Below, in pieces: positions 48,312 through 58,000 of a DNA stretch of 64,000 bases. The position numbers and the translations under genes are program-made. The notes below the pieces were generated by a model, which was not told where the DNA came from, did no database searches, and saw only the letters and a list, made by a program, of their open reading frames with translations. The stretch's first letter is position 1. Each line of letters begins with the position of its first letter. The stretch spans positions 62,001 through 126,000 of the forward strand of contig NBBA01000012.1 in the NCBI GenBank assembly GCA_002794785.1. The letters are read 5' to 3'. Origin of the DNA: Coniferiporia sulphurascens. Its lineage: Eukaryota > Basidiomycota > Agaricomycetes > Hymenochaetales > Hymenochaetaceae.

Positions 48312-49409
48312 TCAGTCATACGCCGCGATATGCGTCCCCAAACCCAACAAGAGGCCTTTTTCAATGATAGCACTCGCAATAACGGCGTCTTGTAGGCCAA
48401 CGCCAACTGACTTAAATATCGTAATATCTCCCGCTGTTTTCACTTTCGAAAGAATTTCTGGGATACTTTCTCCGTTCGTTTCCACCACTTCGCCTACTTC
48501 AACCAGGTCTTCTATGGCAATGCCAGCTTTGATCAGTTCACCAGCTTCCGATTGGCACGCCTCCTTCGAGTCCACAAGGACTTTTCCCGCTCGCCTAATA
48601 AGGTCATCTTCCACTTCAATCATGTCAGGCGTGTAACTCCCGATTAGATTAACATGTGCTCCAACTTTCACCCAGCTAGATTTAAAGAGAGGCTGTGTGC
48701 TTGAAGTCGCCGTACAGATTATATCAGCGGAGGAAACAGCATGCGGGAGGTCAAATATGCTTGATCCAACGGTGCCTATTGCGCATCCCGAAGTAAATCG
48801 CATGTGAGGGAATCGAGCCTGGAGGCGGGTCCGCAAGTTCTCCAATCGTACATTTGGGGTACGGTTTACGATAATGCAATGATCCAGAGAGGGAAAGGTC
48901 CGAATGAGGATATCAGCGTGAGCCTCGATCTGTTTGCCGGCACCGAAGAGCAACAAAATACGTGGGGCGGTGGGTCCAATTAATCGAGTAGCCAAAGCAG
49001 AGCCTGCGAGCAATTGGAGTTACATGCATACTTGCCGATTAGCTGGAGTCCCATATCACTCACCAGCGGCAGTCCTCAAAGCCGTTAAGCCCCCAGCATT
49101 GACCACGGCCCTTACAGCACCCGTCTGTTCGTCGAGAACTAGTGTAGTAGCGGATATTCCAGCTCTCATACCATTCATTTGTTTCGGTATCGATACGATT
49201 TTGACGGCAGTACCGTAGCCGCCCATCCGCGCTGGCATGAAAAGAGCACTGTATGTATCCGTGTTTATCGTGGTCCTTTGGGGAAGTGCGACTTTTCTGC
49301 GAATATGCAATTCAACAAAGACAAGAGCCATCAAGGACATAAGCGTATTCGGGGCAAAGGTTGTTGATATGACGGAAACGTCGTCTTCTGTCAACACAAG
49401 AAGGGACAT
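48312..49409 (-). CDS. Ornithine cyclodeaminase/mu-crystallin family protein (possible ketimine reductase)
   Basis: ATG 49409 opens MSLLVLTEDDVSVISTTFAP. The substrate-binding part includes MPARMGGYGTAVKIVSIPKQ and GISATTLVLDEQTGAVRAVV. One intron (about 49011-49066, G/gtgagt...cag/GC) precedes SALATRLIGPTAPRILLLFG and a Rossmann motif GAGKQIEAHADILIRTFPS. Further blocks are VNRTPNVRLENLRTRLQARF, ADIICTATSSTQPLFKSSWV, VGAHVNLIGSYTPDMIEVED and GKVLVDSKEACQSEAGELIK, then VFKSVG-like IFKSVGVGLQDAVIASAII. It ends at 48312. The family covers ornithine cyclodeaminase, mu-crystallin (NAD(P)H ketimine reductase) and opine or alanine dehydrogenase-like enzymes. Substrate cannot be assigned from these motifs. 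Its stop lies only 65 bp from the stop of the convergent CoA-transferase gene. Confidence 0.85.
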
Positions 49410-49485
49410 TGTGCTTTGGTGAGTCAAATCCTGAGAAGATAGGAATAGGGGGTTTCAAAGTAGAAGTGAAGTGTAGGGCTCCCCA

Positions 49486-49647
49486 CCGTAACCGTATTTA
49501 CGGATTACGGTACGGCCGTAAGGTACGCCGTAGCCGTATCGTAAGATGCTCCAAATGGAAAAATACGGCACCGTAGATTACGGGCCGTATCCGTATCCGG
49601 AAGCGAAAATACGGCTGTATACGCCCGTATGTGTGATCTACGGCCCG
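49486..49647. repeat. Dense cluster of CCGTA/TACGG pentamers
   Basis: In about 160 bp the words CCGTA and TACGG occur well over a dozen times on the two strands, often abutting as palindromes (tacggtacggccgta, gggccgtatccgtatccgg). The sequence is not coding. It marks the left side of the DIRS-like element and could be part of its terminal or internal repeat structure, or an independent satellite-like insert. Confidence 0.75.
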
Positions 49648-49836
49648 AGAAGCGGTCTGTAGAGTGAGGTCTGCATAGGAGGAGCGGGAGTTGCTGTGTC
49701 AACTCTCCCTCCAACCACCACTAGGAGCCGCAGTTTACAGCAGGTGGAGACAAGAGTGCTCAACAGTGGCGAGCATGTTTTTAATTGAGTCGTCCAGCTG
49801 CCGGTCATTTCATATCCCCTCACCACCACTCATTCA

Positions 49837-51378
49837 ATGACCCATCTGGACACCGATGCCAGGCCTGGATGCCCGACCCTTCCCATGCTTCGAAACCCCC
49901 ATGATGAAGTCTGTCCCGACTTCTCGTTCCCGGCCTTCGCCCCTCAGCGCCAACAAACCGTGGACCTGGCCCCGGTCCCGACATCCCAAGAAGTTGCGGC
50001 GATCACCCTTGGCACAGTGTGGCACACATTACACCGTACCCAGTGCGATCCTTGGGATGCGCAGCAACAATCTGCCCACCCCCCGACTCCACCATCCCCA
50101 TTGTTGTGCCAGCCTTCCCCCCCCGCACCCGGGCACAGCACCCCTGCCCCTCCTACCAACCTTGTGGTGGACCCAGCTGTTCGTGCGTGCGCCAAAGGCC
50201 CCATTCAACTCGCCAAGGATGAGGATGCCTCGGATGTCCTCTGGGGCTCTCACGTGTGTTATGTAGACACCCAGACAGCTAAGCAGCTCTGGTTCCCCTG
50301 GTACTACCTGACAGATCACGGCGTCACTGCGGTTGACCGCCAGTGACTCAATAGCTCCACCAACATGGCCCTCAAACTTCAATCCCTCCCCGGTGGTGGT
50401 TTCGGCTTCTCTGAAGAATCGTCTGCCCCTCAACTGAAGGGGAACATACCGCGCGATGAGGACCTCGAATTCAATGAGATCAGGCAAGGAGGCACTCGAT
50501 TCATACCCCTCATCGAAACACACGGATGGGGTAAGCGGGCAGAGGAGATGTGGGCTCAGTTCCTCCACAACGTGGACGCACACCCCACTTGGATGGACTA
50601 CAATGGGAAACGCGCTCTTGTTGTTTACTTTGCTCGGGTCCACCGCCATTGGTACAACACTCTCCAGCAGGGTAAGGCCCCCCCCAACCTGGCCAACATT
50701 AACAAGAAGCTTTTGTGGTCTGTATACAATCAGCTCGACTGTGAAGACAGGGAACGCGACCGAGAACCCACCCATCTTCACACTCAGGACAACCAGGTCA
50801 GCCCCCTCCTCCCCGCCTCATGGTCCACACCTCACTAACCTCTCCTCCCATGACCACTCGCACACCCCCCCTTTTTCCTCTGGCATCCCCTCTCTTCCCT
50901 ACTCCCTTCCTTCCTTCTCTTCCTTCCTTCCCGGTGTCGCACACATAGCGCACCGCCGCTCAAGCACCCTTCCGTTCCCGCACCAGATCCCCATCACTGG
51001 TGCACTGCCCCACTGCTCGGCGCCATCTTTCGCCCACCCCACATGCCCCTGCCAACCCCGGTCCCAGAGTAGACACCAGGCCCTTTCGGCCTGACAGCGG
51101 TGCCTCCCCACTCATCTCAGCATGCGCCATCTGCCTCAGCTGTGAGCGCCATGACGTGTGACGATGCTCCCGCCCGACCTTATGGGATGGTACCACCCCC
51201 TCCTGGTGTCGCCTGTGACTCTGTGGGCCGGCTCCTCAACCCAAGCAGACAGTCTGTCTGCACCGATTGGCAGCTCACTCGTGGCTGCTTGCGCTCCCAT
51301 GAGCACTGGCACAAATGCTCCGCTTGCGGGAGCGAGTCTCATGGCGCAGATTCGTGCCCTCAAGGCGCAGCGCCTTAG
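49837..51378 (+). pseudogene. DIRS-like element, Gag-like ORF with CCHC knuckle
   Basis: A Pro-rich N-terminal frame starts at ATG 49837 and includes VDPAVRACAKGPIQLAKDED, WFPWYYLTDHGVTAVDRQ, then an in-frame TGA (50344-50346). The same frame continues LNSSTNMALKLQSLPGGGFG through HGWGKRAEEMWAQFLHNVDA and PPNLANINKKLLWSVYN. A CT-rich intron with normal ends (50797-51120, CAG/gtcag...ctcag/CAT) joins to HAPSASAVSAMTCDDAPARP. The knuckle is CSACGSESHGADSC (CX2CX4HX4C), preceded by CTDWQLTRGCLRSHEH. The frame ends at 51378 and overlaps the RT frame. Confidence 0.72.
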
Positions 51379-53218
51379 GCCCAACACCCCATATCATCAC
51401 GGCGCTTGGGAACACATGTTTGATACCCATTCCCTCCACTTGAAACATCCTTCCTTCCTTTCTGCCCAACTCCTCGGTTTCAACGCTGGTATTCCTTTGT
51501 TAACAACCTCTTTCACCCCCTCCAATTCTCCTTCCCTTTACCAACACCTAGATGTCTTCAACGACATCATTGCATGCGAATTCTCCTGTGGGCATTACCT
51601 GGGCCTGTTCACCCGTGCCCAAATTGAAACTTTCATTGGTCCCTTTCAATCCTCCCCCCTTTCCCTTGTACCAAAGTCCTCCCCTGGTAAATTCAGACTG
51701 ATACAAAATCTTTCCTTCCCGCATAGAGCTCTTCCCAGACCTGTGGCTCCTATAATATCTATTAACTCATTTATTCTTTCCAAGCCTTTCCCCTGCACTT
51801 GGGGTACCTTTGCGACCATCTCCCTACTCCTCACTCACATACCACCTGGTTCCCAAGGCTCCTGCCGAGACATAGCCGAGGCGTACCACACGATCCCCCT
51901 CCGGCCCGATCAGTGGCCAGGAACCGTCATGCAGTTAACCAAGTCGGATAGCTTTGCTATCAACACGGCCGATTGCTTCGGCCTTGCTTCAGGTGGCGGC
52001 ATCTTTGGCCAGCTCGGTGACGCCCTGTGCAATGTCCTTCATGCTGAGGGAGTGGGCCCCCTATCGAAATGGGTAGACAATTTCCTCTTCATTCGCATCC
52101 CGCATGCTACTCTACCGAATTACAACAGGTTATGCAAAAAATGCAGAGCATCTGTGCAGAGGACTGGGGGCCGCCAGCATGAACGTGCACACTACGTGTA
52201 CTTCGGGGACACCCTGCCGGACGACTCGCGTGAGGAATATGACAATGACATGCTCTTTCCCCTCCGTGCTTTCCCGGCACCCACACCCCCAACCAGCCCC
52301 ACCTTCCCCTACGACGACACCACCATCAATGCCATCTCCCAACCGCTAGGCATCCATTGGGCCAACGACAAATACCACCATTGGAGCTCGTGACCCCTGT
52401 TCCTTGGGTTTTTCTGGGACTTGGACGCGCGCAAGGTAGGGGTGACCGACGAGAAGAAATTAAAGTATCGCACAGCGATACACGAGTGGGGCCAACATGA
52501 AATGCACACTCTGGAGGATGTGCAAAAGCTTTATGGTAAGCTACTCCACATCTCCCATGTCCTCCCCACTGGCTGCACATACCTCACCGGCCTGGAGGCC
52601 ATGTTCCTCTGTTTTCGGGACAGTCCCCACCGGCCCATCCATGCGCCCAAGGGCGTTCGCGACGATCTGGCGTGGTGGGAAGACCGCCTCCACCAGCGGC
52701 GCTTGGCCTGCCCCCTGGTCTCCCTCGAGCTGTTCTCCGTCCTCGAGGCCTTCTCAGACGCTAGCTCCGGGGTTGGCATCAGCCTTTGCGTCAACAGCCA
52801 GTGGCGCACCTACCAACTCCTGCCAGGCTGGCAGGCCGATGGCAGGGACATTGCGTGGGTGGAAGCCGTCGGATTCGAGCTCCTCATCCGTGCCCTCAGC
52901 CTCAGCCTGCCGCATGGCACGCGCATTCAGGTCTTCGGCGACAACAAGGGTGTGGTCGACGCCTGGCGACACTACCGGTCCTGCAGCAAATCCGTCAACA
53001 CGGTCTTCTGACGCATCCTCACATTCTGTGAAAACCAGGGCTACACAGTCCAAGCTTGCTATGTTACGTTGGGACAAAACCCTGCTGACGGCCCATCCAG
53101 GGGGGTGTACCCACCTGGCTCGATGCTACCGGTCCCACCCTTACCACCTGAACTCCTCCCCTTCCTCTCAGTCATCTCAAACCGCGGCCCCCTTCCCCGA
53201 CCTCCAGTGCTCACATGA
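51341..53218 (+). pseudogene. DIRS-like element, reverse transcriptase and RNase H
   Basis: The frame reads MAQIRALKAQRLRPNTPYHH, then the RT fingers and palm: SSPLSLVPKSSPGKFRLIQN, SCRDIAEAYHTIPLRPDQWP (first catalytic Asp) and ADCFGLASGGGIFGQLGDAL. The active-site block is KWVDNFLF, where the expected DD pair is DN. After an in-frame TGA (52391-52393) it continues LFLGFFWDLDARKVGVTDEK. The RNase H-like part has FSDASSGVGISL, WVEAVGFELLIRALSL and VFGDNKGVVDAWRHYRS, giving the expected D, E and D. A second TGA (53009-53011) interrupts SVNTVF-RILTFCENQGY. The characteristic tail QNPADGPSRGVYPPG follows before stop 53218. Confidence 0.85.
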
Positions 53219-53219
53219 T

Positions 53220-54570
53220 GCCCCAACCCCCCCCAGCCCGCTCCGGAACCGCTCGACCCCGCCACCTCATTTCTCGACTCCTACACCTCCCCCTGGTGGG
53301 AGTGACACCCTCCCCCGCCCCTACTTTGCTGACCTCCACCCAACCGCCTCTGCTTTGTGCCCACAGTGCCATGCATGCAACCGCCTGCGGAGGTGGATAC
53401 CAATAGCATCGTGTGGCGCATGGGATGACCAGGGTCAGCCTCTTCGGATGCCCACTGAAGTGGTGTCCCACGTTCACGACGTGCTCCTCCACTCCTGGAG
53501 AACCTCCACTCTGCAAACGTACGGGTCAGGTCTGCTGCAATTTCATGTCTTTTGCGACCTACATCGCATCCCAGACGTCCAGCGTGCCCCGTGCAGCGCC
53601 GACCTCCTGCACTCCTTTATCGCCTCCCTGGCAGGTTGCTACTCAGGTTTGTCATACCCTTCCCTCCCTTTTTCCTGCCTTTCCTTCCCTGCATTTCGGC
53701 CTTCTCTCCCTTTTCGGCCTTACACCCCCCACCCACCCTTCTCACCGCCTCCCTTTTCAGGTCAGACAGTGTCAGGGTACGTCGCTGGCATCCGCGCATG
53801 GCACGTCCTCCACCGCATCCCCTGGCGTATCAACAAGGCCAAGCTGGACGTGCTTCTGAAGGCAACCGACAACCTCACCCCTGCCAAAGTGCGGCGTCCC
53901 CCGCGCCAACCCTGCACGCCTGAATGGATGGTCGTGATAATTGCATGCCTGAATGTGGACCTCCCCCTCAACGCTGTGGTATGTGCTTGTTTGACAACCA
54001 CCTTCTACTCGTGTTCCCGCCTGGGGGAGTTCACCACCCCCTCCCTCTCCTCCTTCGACGCCAATACACACGTCAAACCCTGTGACATCCACGAGGAGGT
54101 CGACCGGTTTGGCAACCAGGTCACCTCCTTCTTCTTACCCCATATGAAGGCCTCCCCCCAGGGCGAAACCGTTTCTTGGGGCCAACAGATGGGACCCTCT
54201 GACCCTCACAGTGCCCTCATGAGGCATTTCGAGGTAAACGCCCCTCCTCCCGGGGGGGGCCCTATTCTCCTACCGACACGCCCAAGGCCACCGCCCACTC
54301 ACCAAGACTGACTTCATGCGCCGGATCAAGGCGGCCACGGCAGCGGCTGGGGTACCTCCATTACAGGGACACAGCCTCCGAATCGGCACCACCCTAGAGT
54401 TCCTCCTGCGGGGCACCCCTTTCGACATTGTCAAACTCATGGGGCGCTGGCAGTCAGACACATTTGTGATTTACCTTCGCAGACACGCCACTATCCTGGC
54501 CCGTTTTCTGCAGGCCACCCCCCTAGTCCATGACACATTCCTCCGGTACACGATGCCTCCACCCCGCTAA
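53220..54570 (+). pseudogene. DIRS-like element, tyrosine recombinase
   Basis: The recombinase frame overlaps the end of the RT/RNase H frame, and its start is not clear. It includes SWRTSTLQTYGSGLLQFHVF (core-binding part) and then a spliceosomal-type intron (about 53648-53760, TCAG/gtttgt...ttttcag/GT) inside CYSGQTVSGYVAGIRAWHVL. The catalytic Arg lies in TTFYSCSRLGEFT. A run of eight G at 54251-54258 shifts the frame by one. After it, LFSYRHAQGHRPLTKTDFMR, GHSLRIGTTLEFLLRGTPFD (H-x-x-R) and MGRWQSDTFVIYLRRH (Tyr nucleophile) follow to stop 54570. Dropping one G restores the frame, so this is a frameshift mutation or a sequencing error. Confidence 0.85.
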
Positions 54571-54853
54571 GGTGAAGATCTTCCAGTACGCCTTCCATCT
54601 CCTACTGTAGGGGTATCAGGCAGACGCTCGATGCATCGACACATGGGCTCCCTCCTAACAGATGGGGACCTCGCTCACCACCCGCTTCCCCCCCGGTCGG
54701 ATGAACGGACAGACTGAAGTCGGGGCCGGCTCGTTTGGAGCCGGTTTTCACCCATCACTCGTGAAGGTTTGCAGTTTCCGAAGAAGGTGAACACATGGAC
54801 AAGAAGTTTATTACCATATAATGTACATAAAATTCTTGCTCGCCATAGCTAAC
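54571..54853. other. 3' flank of the DIRS-like element with a hairpin
   Basis: A 7-bp GC stem with a 5-nt loop (54726-54744, ccggctc-gtttg-gagccgg), followed by T4, lies about 150 nt after the recombinase stop. The AT-rich stretch that follows runs into the LINE target site (54841-54853). No gene was seen. Confidence 0.5.
54841..54853. repeat. Left copy of LINE target-site duplication
   Basis: CGCCATAGCTAAC is followed directly by the T17 run, which is the poly(A) tail of the minus-strand element. The identical 13-mer occurs at 61310-61322. Confidence 0.93.
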
Positions 54854-54918
54854 TTTTTTTTTTTTTTTTTAAATGCATTTCTATAGCGCGTCATGAATAT
54901 CTAGTACAAAATACGCTC

Positions 54919-54938
54919 CAGGGGCCTTTAGGCCCCTG
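54919..54938 (-). other. Stem-loop in the LINE 3' UTR
   Basis: CAGGGGCCT and AGGCCCCTG form a perfect 9-bp stem with a TT loop, about 50 nt from the poly(A) tail and 115 nt after the ORF2 stop. 3' stem-loops are recognised by the RT in some LINE families. Function here is inferred. Confidence 0.6.
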
Positions 54939-55053
54939 TATTGTGTGAGATGGTGATTGTTATAGAGAGAATAAATCGTGATGGGGCGCCAGAGGCGGAG
55001 ATGGAGGCTGGGTTACACCAGTGAAAAGGAAGGAAAAGAAAGTGGTATCAGGC

Positions 55054-58000
55054 TTAGTTGCCGGTGGCAAAGCCTGAGTTCGAAATATGCACCACAGTGG
55101 GGCCACCCGGGTCAAAGACGAGGATGGGTTCCGCCTCGAAGGCGGGGTGGGAGTCTAGGAAAGATGCCAGAATCGGGAGGCCATCTTTAGAGAACCATTG
55201 GGCCTCCGTGGATGGTAGGGGCGTTTTCCACACCGCTCGTCGAGCAGGGAGGGTGTTAGGGCAGGAGAGCAAGAGATGAGCTCGGGTCTCCGGGACGTGG
55301 CAGAACGGGCACATGGGGTCGCGTCCCGGAATACGTCCAAAGTACGCGCCAAAACCGGCGTGACCTAGGAGTGTCCGGAAAACTTTGCACTTGGTGCGTC
55401 GACCAAGTGTGAGGTTCTGCATTAGGGCAGATGGCTTAGTCGAGGGATTCATAGTAACACCCATTGAGTGGGCGTCTGAAGTCCCTCGGGACTTCCGGCA
55501 GGCAAGGGCCCAGTCGGATTTCCATTGAGTGAGTGCCGTGGAGGAAGCAGCTTCCCTAAGGAAGCGGATGGTAGGCGGGAACGGGAGGGTGCCCGGAGGG
55601 GGGTTGTCCGCAATACCGCAGGCGAGGACATCAGCAAATTCATTGCCTTCCACGTCGGAGTGACCAGGGACCCAGTGTAAATGAAAAAAGACACTAGGAA
55701 ATCGTTTATTGGCGATTTTGAGGCACTTCCGGATGAAGAGGGCGACGTTAACGCCTGGGGCCGGGCGAGGGTCTGCGAGGAGCGTAAGAGCGACTTCGCA
55801 ATCAGTGTAGATTTCCACCTGGGTAACATCCGGGTGTAAATCGTAGGAGTATGCCAGGAGCCAAGCGGCATCGGCAAGTGCAGCGAGTTCGCAATCCGTA
55901 GCATGGACGGAGGAACCGAGATAGGTTTCGCGGATGAGGACGGACTCCCCTCGATAGAACCAGACGCCGGCTGCGCCGCCGGCGTAAGAAGACGGGGACG
56001 TTCCCTTACGGGAACCATCAGTATAGATGAGAAGGCGAGTGGGGACATCTTTCAGCTGGTCAATAAGACCACGGTGTGACTGAATGAGTGCATCTCGGGC
56101 TTCTTGGGAGTGGTCAATCGCCTGGTCAATGCTTACGTGTCGTAGTGGAGGCAGCGTAATCCACGGAGGGCGAGTGTATCAGGGAACTCGTTCGCATCCA
56201 GGGGGGACCCGATTAACGAACGAAGTAGTGATGGATCCTTTACGGGTGGTCCGTAATGGTAGAAGGGTGTGCGTGGTAGTAAGATACCGGATGGCAGCAC
56301 GGGATTTAGTGCGTTCTAGGCGAAGGGGGATAGGCAGGATGGAGGCGAGGACCTCAGAGGGGCCGCGTGGTGACGTGCGCCACGATCCGAGGATACGGCG
56401 GCACGCCGCGGACTGGACTAAAGTCATTTTGTCGCATTTGCCTTTTTGCCGTTTGCCAGTAAACCAGAGGGGGGAGCCCCAGAGTAAGACCGGCAGAATG
56501 CACCCAATATAGAGACGTCGTAAGTGGAGCGGGTCTAAGCCGCGGAGAGTATTGCCGAGGAGTTCCAAGGCACGAAGGGAGGACATGGCTTTGAAACACA
56601 TGCGTTGAACGTGTACCGTAAACAGCAATTGCACGTCGAAAAAGATACCCAACCAGCGTAGAGGCCGGGAGGGAACTATGCGAAGGGGCGGAAGGCCCTG
56701 GCGCGGCAAGTGGATAGGGTGTATGAGGGAGTCCTCGCGGAGGTCATGCCGCCGGGTCCAGTGGATAAGCTCAGATTTGTCATCATCCAGGGCGAGGCCG
56801 AGCGCACGACATGCAGCAGAGAACGAGAGGTAAGCCTTTTCGAGGCGGGCAACGTTAGTTGCTATGGAACTCGAAGAGGTAGTGAGGAGGTGGTCGTCCA
56901 CGTAGGCGCGGACAAGCACAAGAGGGTCGGTGACCTGGAGCGAGGAGAGAAGGCTGGTCGCGAATAAAGCAGACAGTATAGGGGAAATGGGAGAGCCTTG
57001 GGGAACCCCCATATTAGGTATGGGGGTCAGAGTGTCGGTGAAGCCATCAAAGGAGAGGGCGACCCGGCGCTCTGAAACAAAGGACATGACCCAAGCGATG
57101 AGGAGAGGGGGAAACCCGAGTTCGAGGAGGATGGAGTGTAGACGGGGGTGTTGGACGGAAGGGAAAAACCCCGCCACGTCTACTGCAAGTGCTGTAGTGA
57201 CGTGATGCCGGGCCCAAGCCGTCTCAATTTCGTTTACAAGGTCAGAAGTGGCATCCAGTACGCCCGACTTTTGGCGGGTACCGTATTGGGAAGAGGGGAG
57301 TGCGCCGAGTTCATTGGCGATGAACTGGATGCGGTTAGCGATGATCTTCTCGAGTAGTTTTCCCATAGTTTCCTCGAGGGTGATAGGGCGGTATGTGTTG
57401 AGCGCGGTAGGGTCTTTCTTATTGAGTTTGCGGAGCATCACCACCTTTGCGTCCTTCCAAGGACGAGGGTGGTGTCCAGCATCCAGGCATTCATTATAGA
57501 GTGCGAGGAGTGGAACACTATGGGCGGCGTGCAGGCTTTTTAGGGCCTGGTAGCCAACACCGGTAATGCCCGGGGCACTCGAATTCGAAGTGAGACTGAG
57601 GGCGTGGTCCAGCTCTTCCATAAGGATGGGATGGTTACGCATAGGGCGGGCGCCGACAAAAGAGTACGTCGACGGGATGGCAGCGGATGGTTGGGTACCA
57701 AAATACTTAGACCGGAAGGCAGAGGCCTTCTCCGCAGGTGAGTTCGCAGTGGATTGTCCAGACACTAACGCTGGGATAGGAGCACGTCGAGTGCCCATTG
57801 CCCATTTCGCCATTGGCCAGATTTTATCTGGCTTGACAGAAGCAGTGAATGAATCAGCCCAGTTGCGTTTAGCACGGCGAAAGATACCAGCCGATTGACG
57901 TCGGAGCGTGGTACGAGCCGCCGGAGTAGCTCCGCGCAAGGCGGCCATGTGAGCACGGCAGGAAGCGTCCCACCACTTGACCTTGTGGCCTCCTGCCTTC

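Larger units (their letters stand above)
49700..54780 (+). mobile_element. DIRS-like retrotransposon with tyrosine recombinase, defective
   Basis: On the plus strand the order is Gag-like (with zinc knuckle), reverse transcriptase/RNase H, then tyrosine recombinase, which is diagnostic of the DIRS order. No integrase and no endonuclease of LINE type are present. The borders given are approximate, because the split or inverted terminal repeats expected for DIRS were not found by eye. Three in-frame TGA codons, one poly-G frameshift and a changed RT active-site residue make it non-autonomous. Confidence 0.8.
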
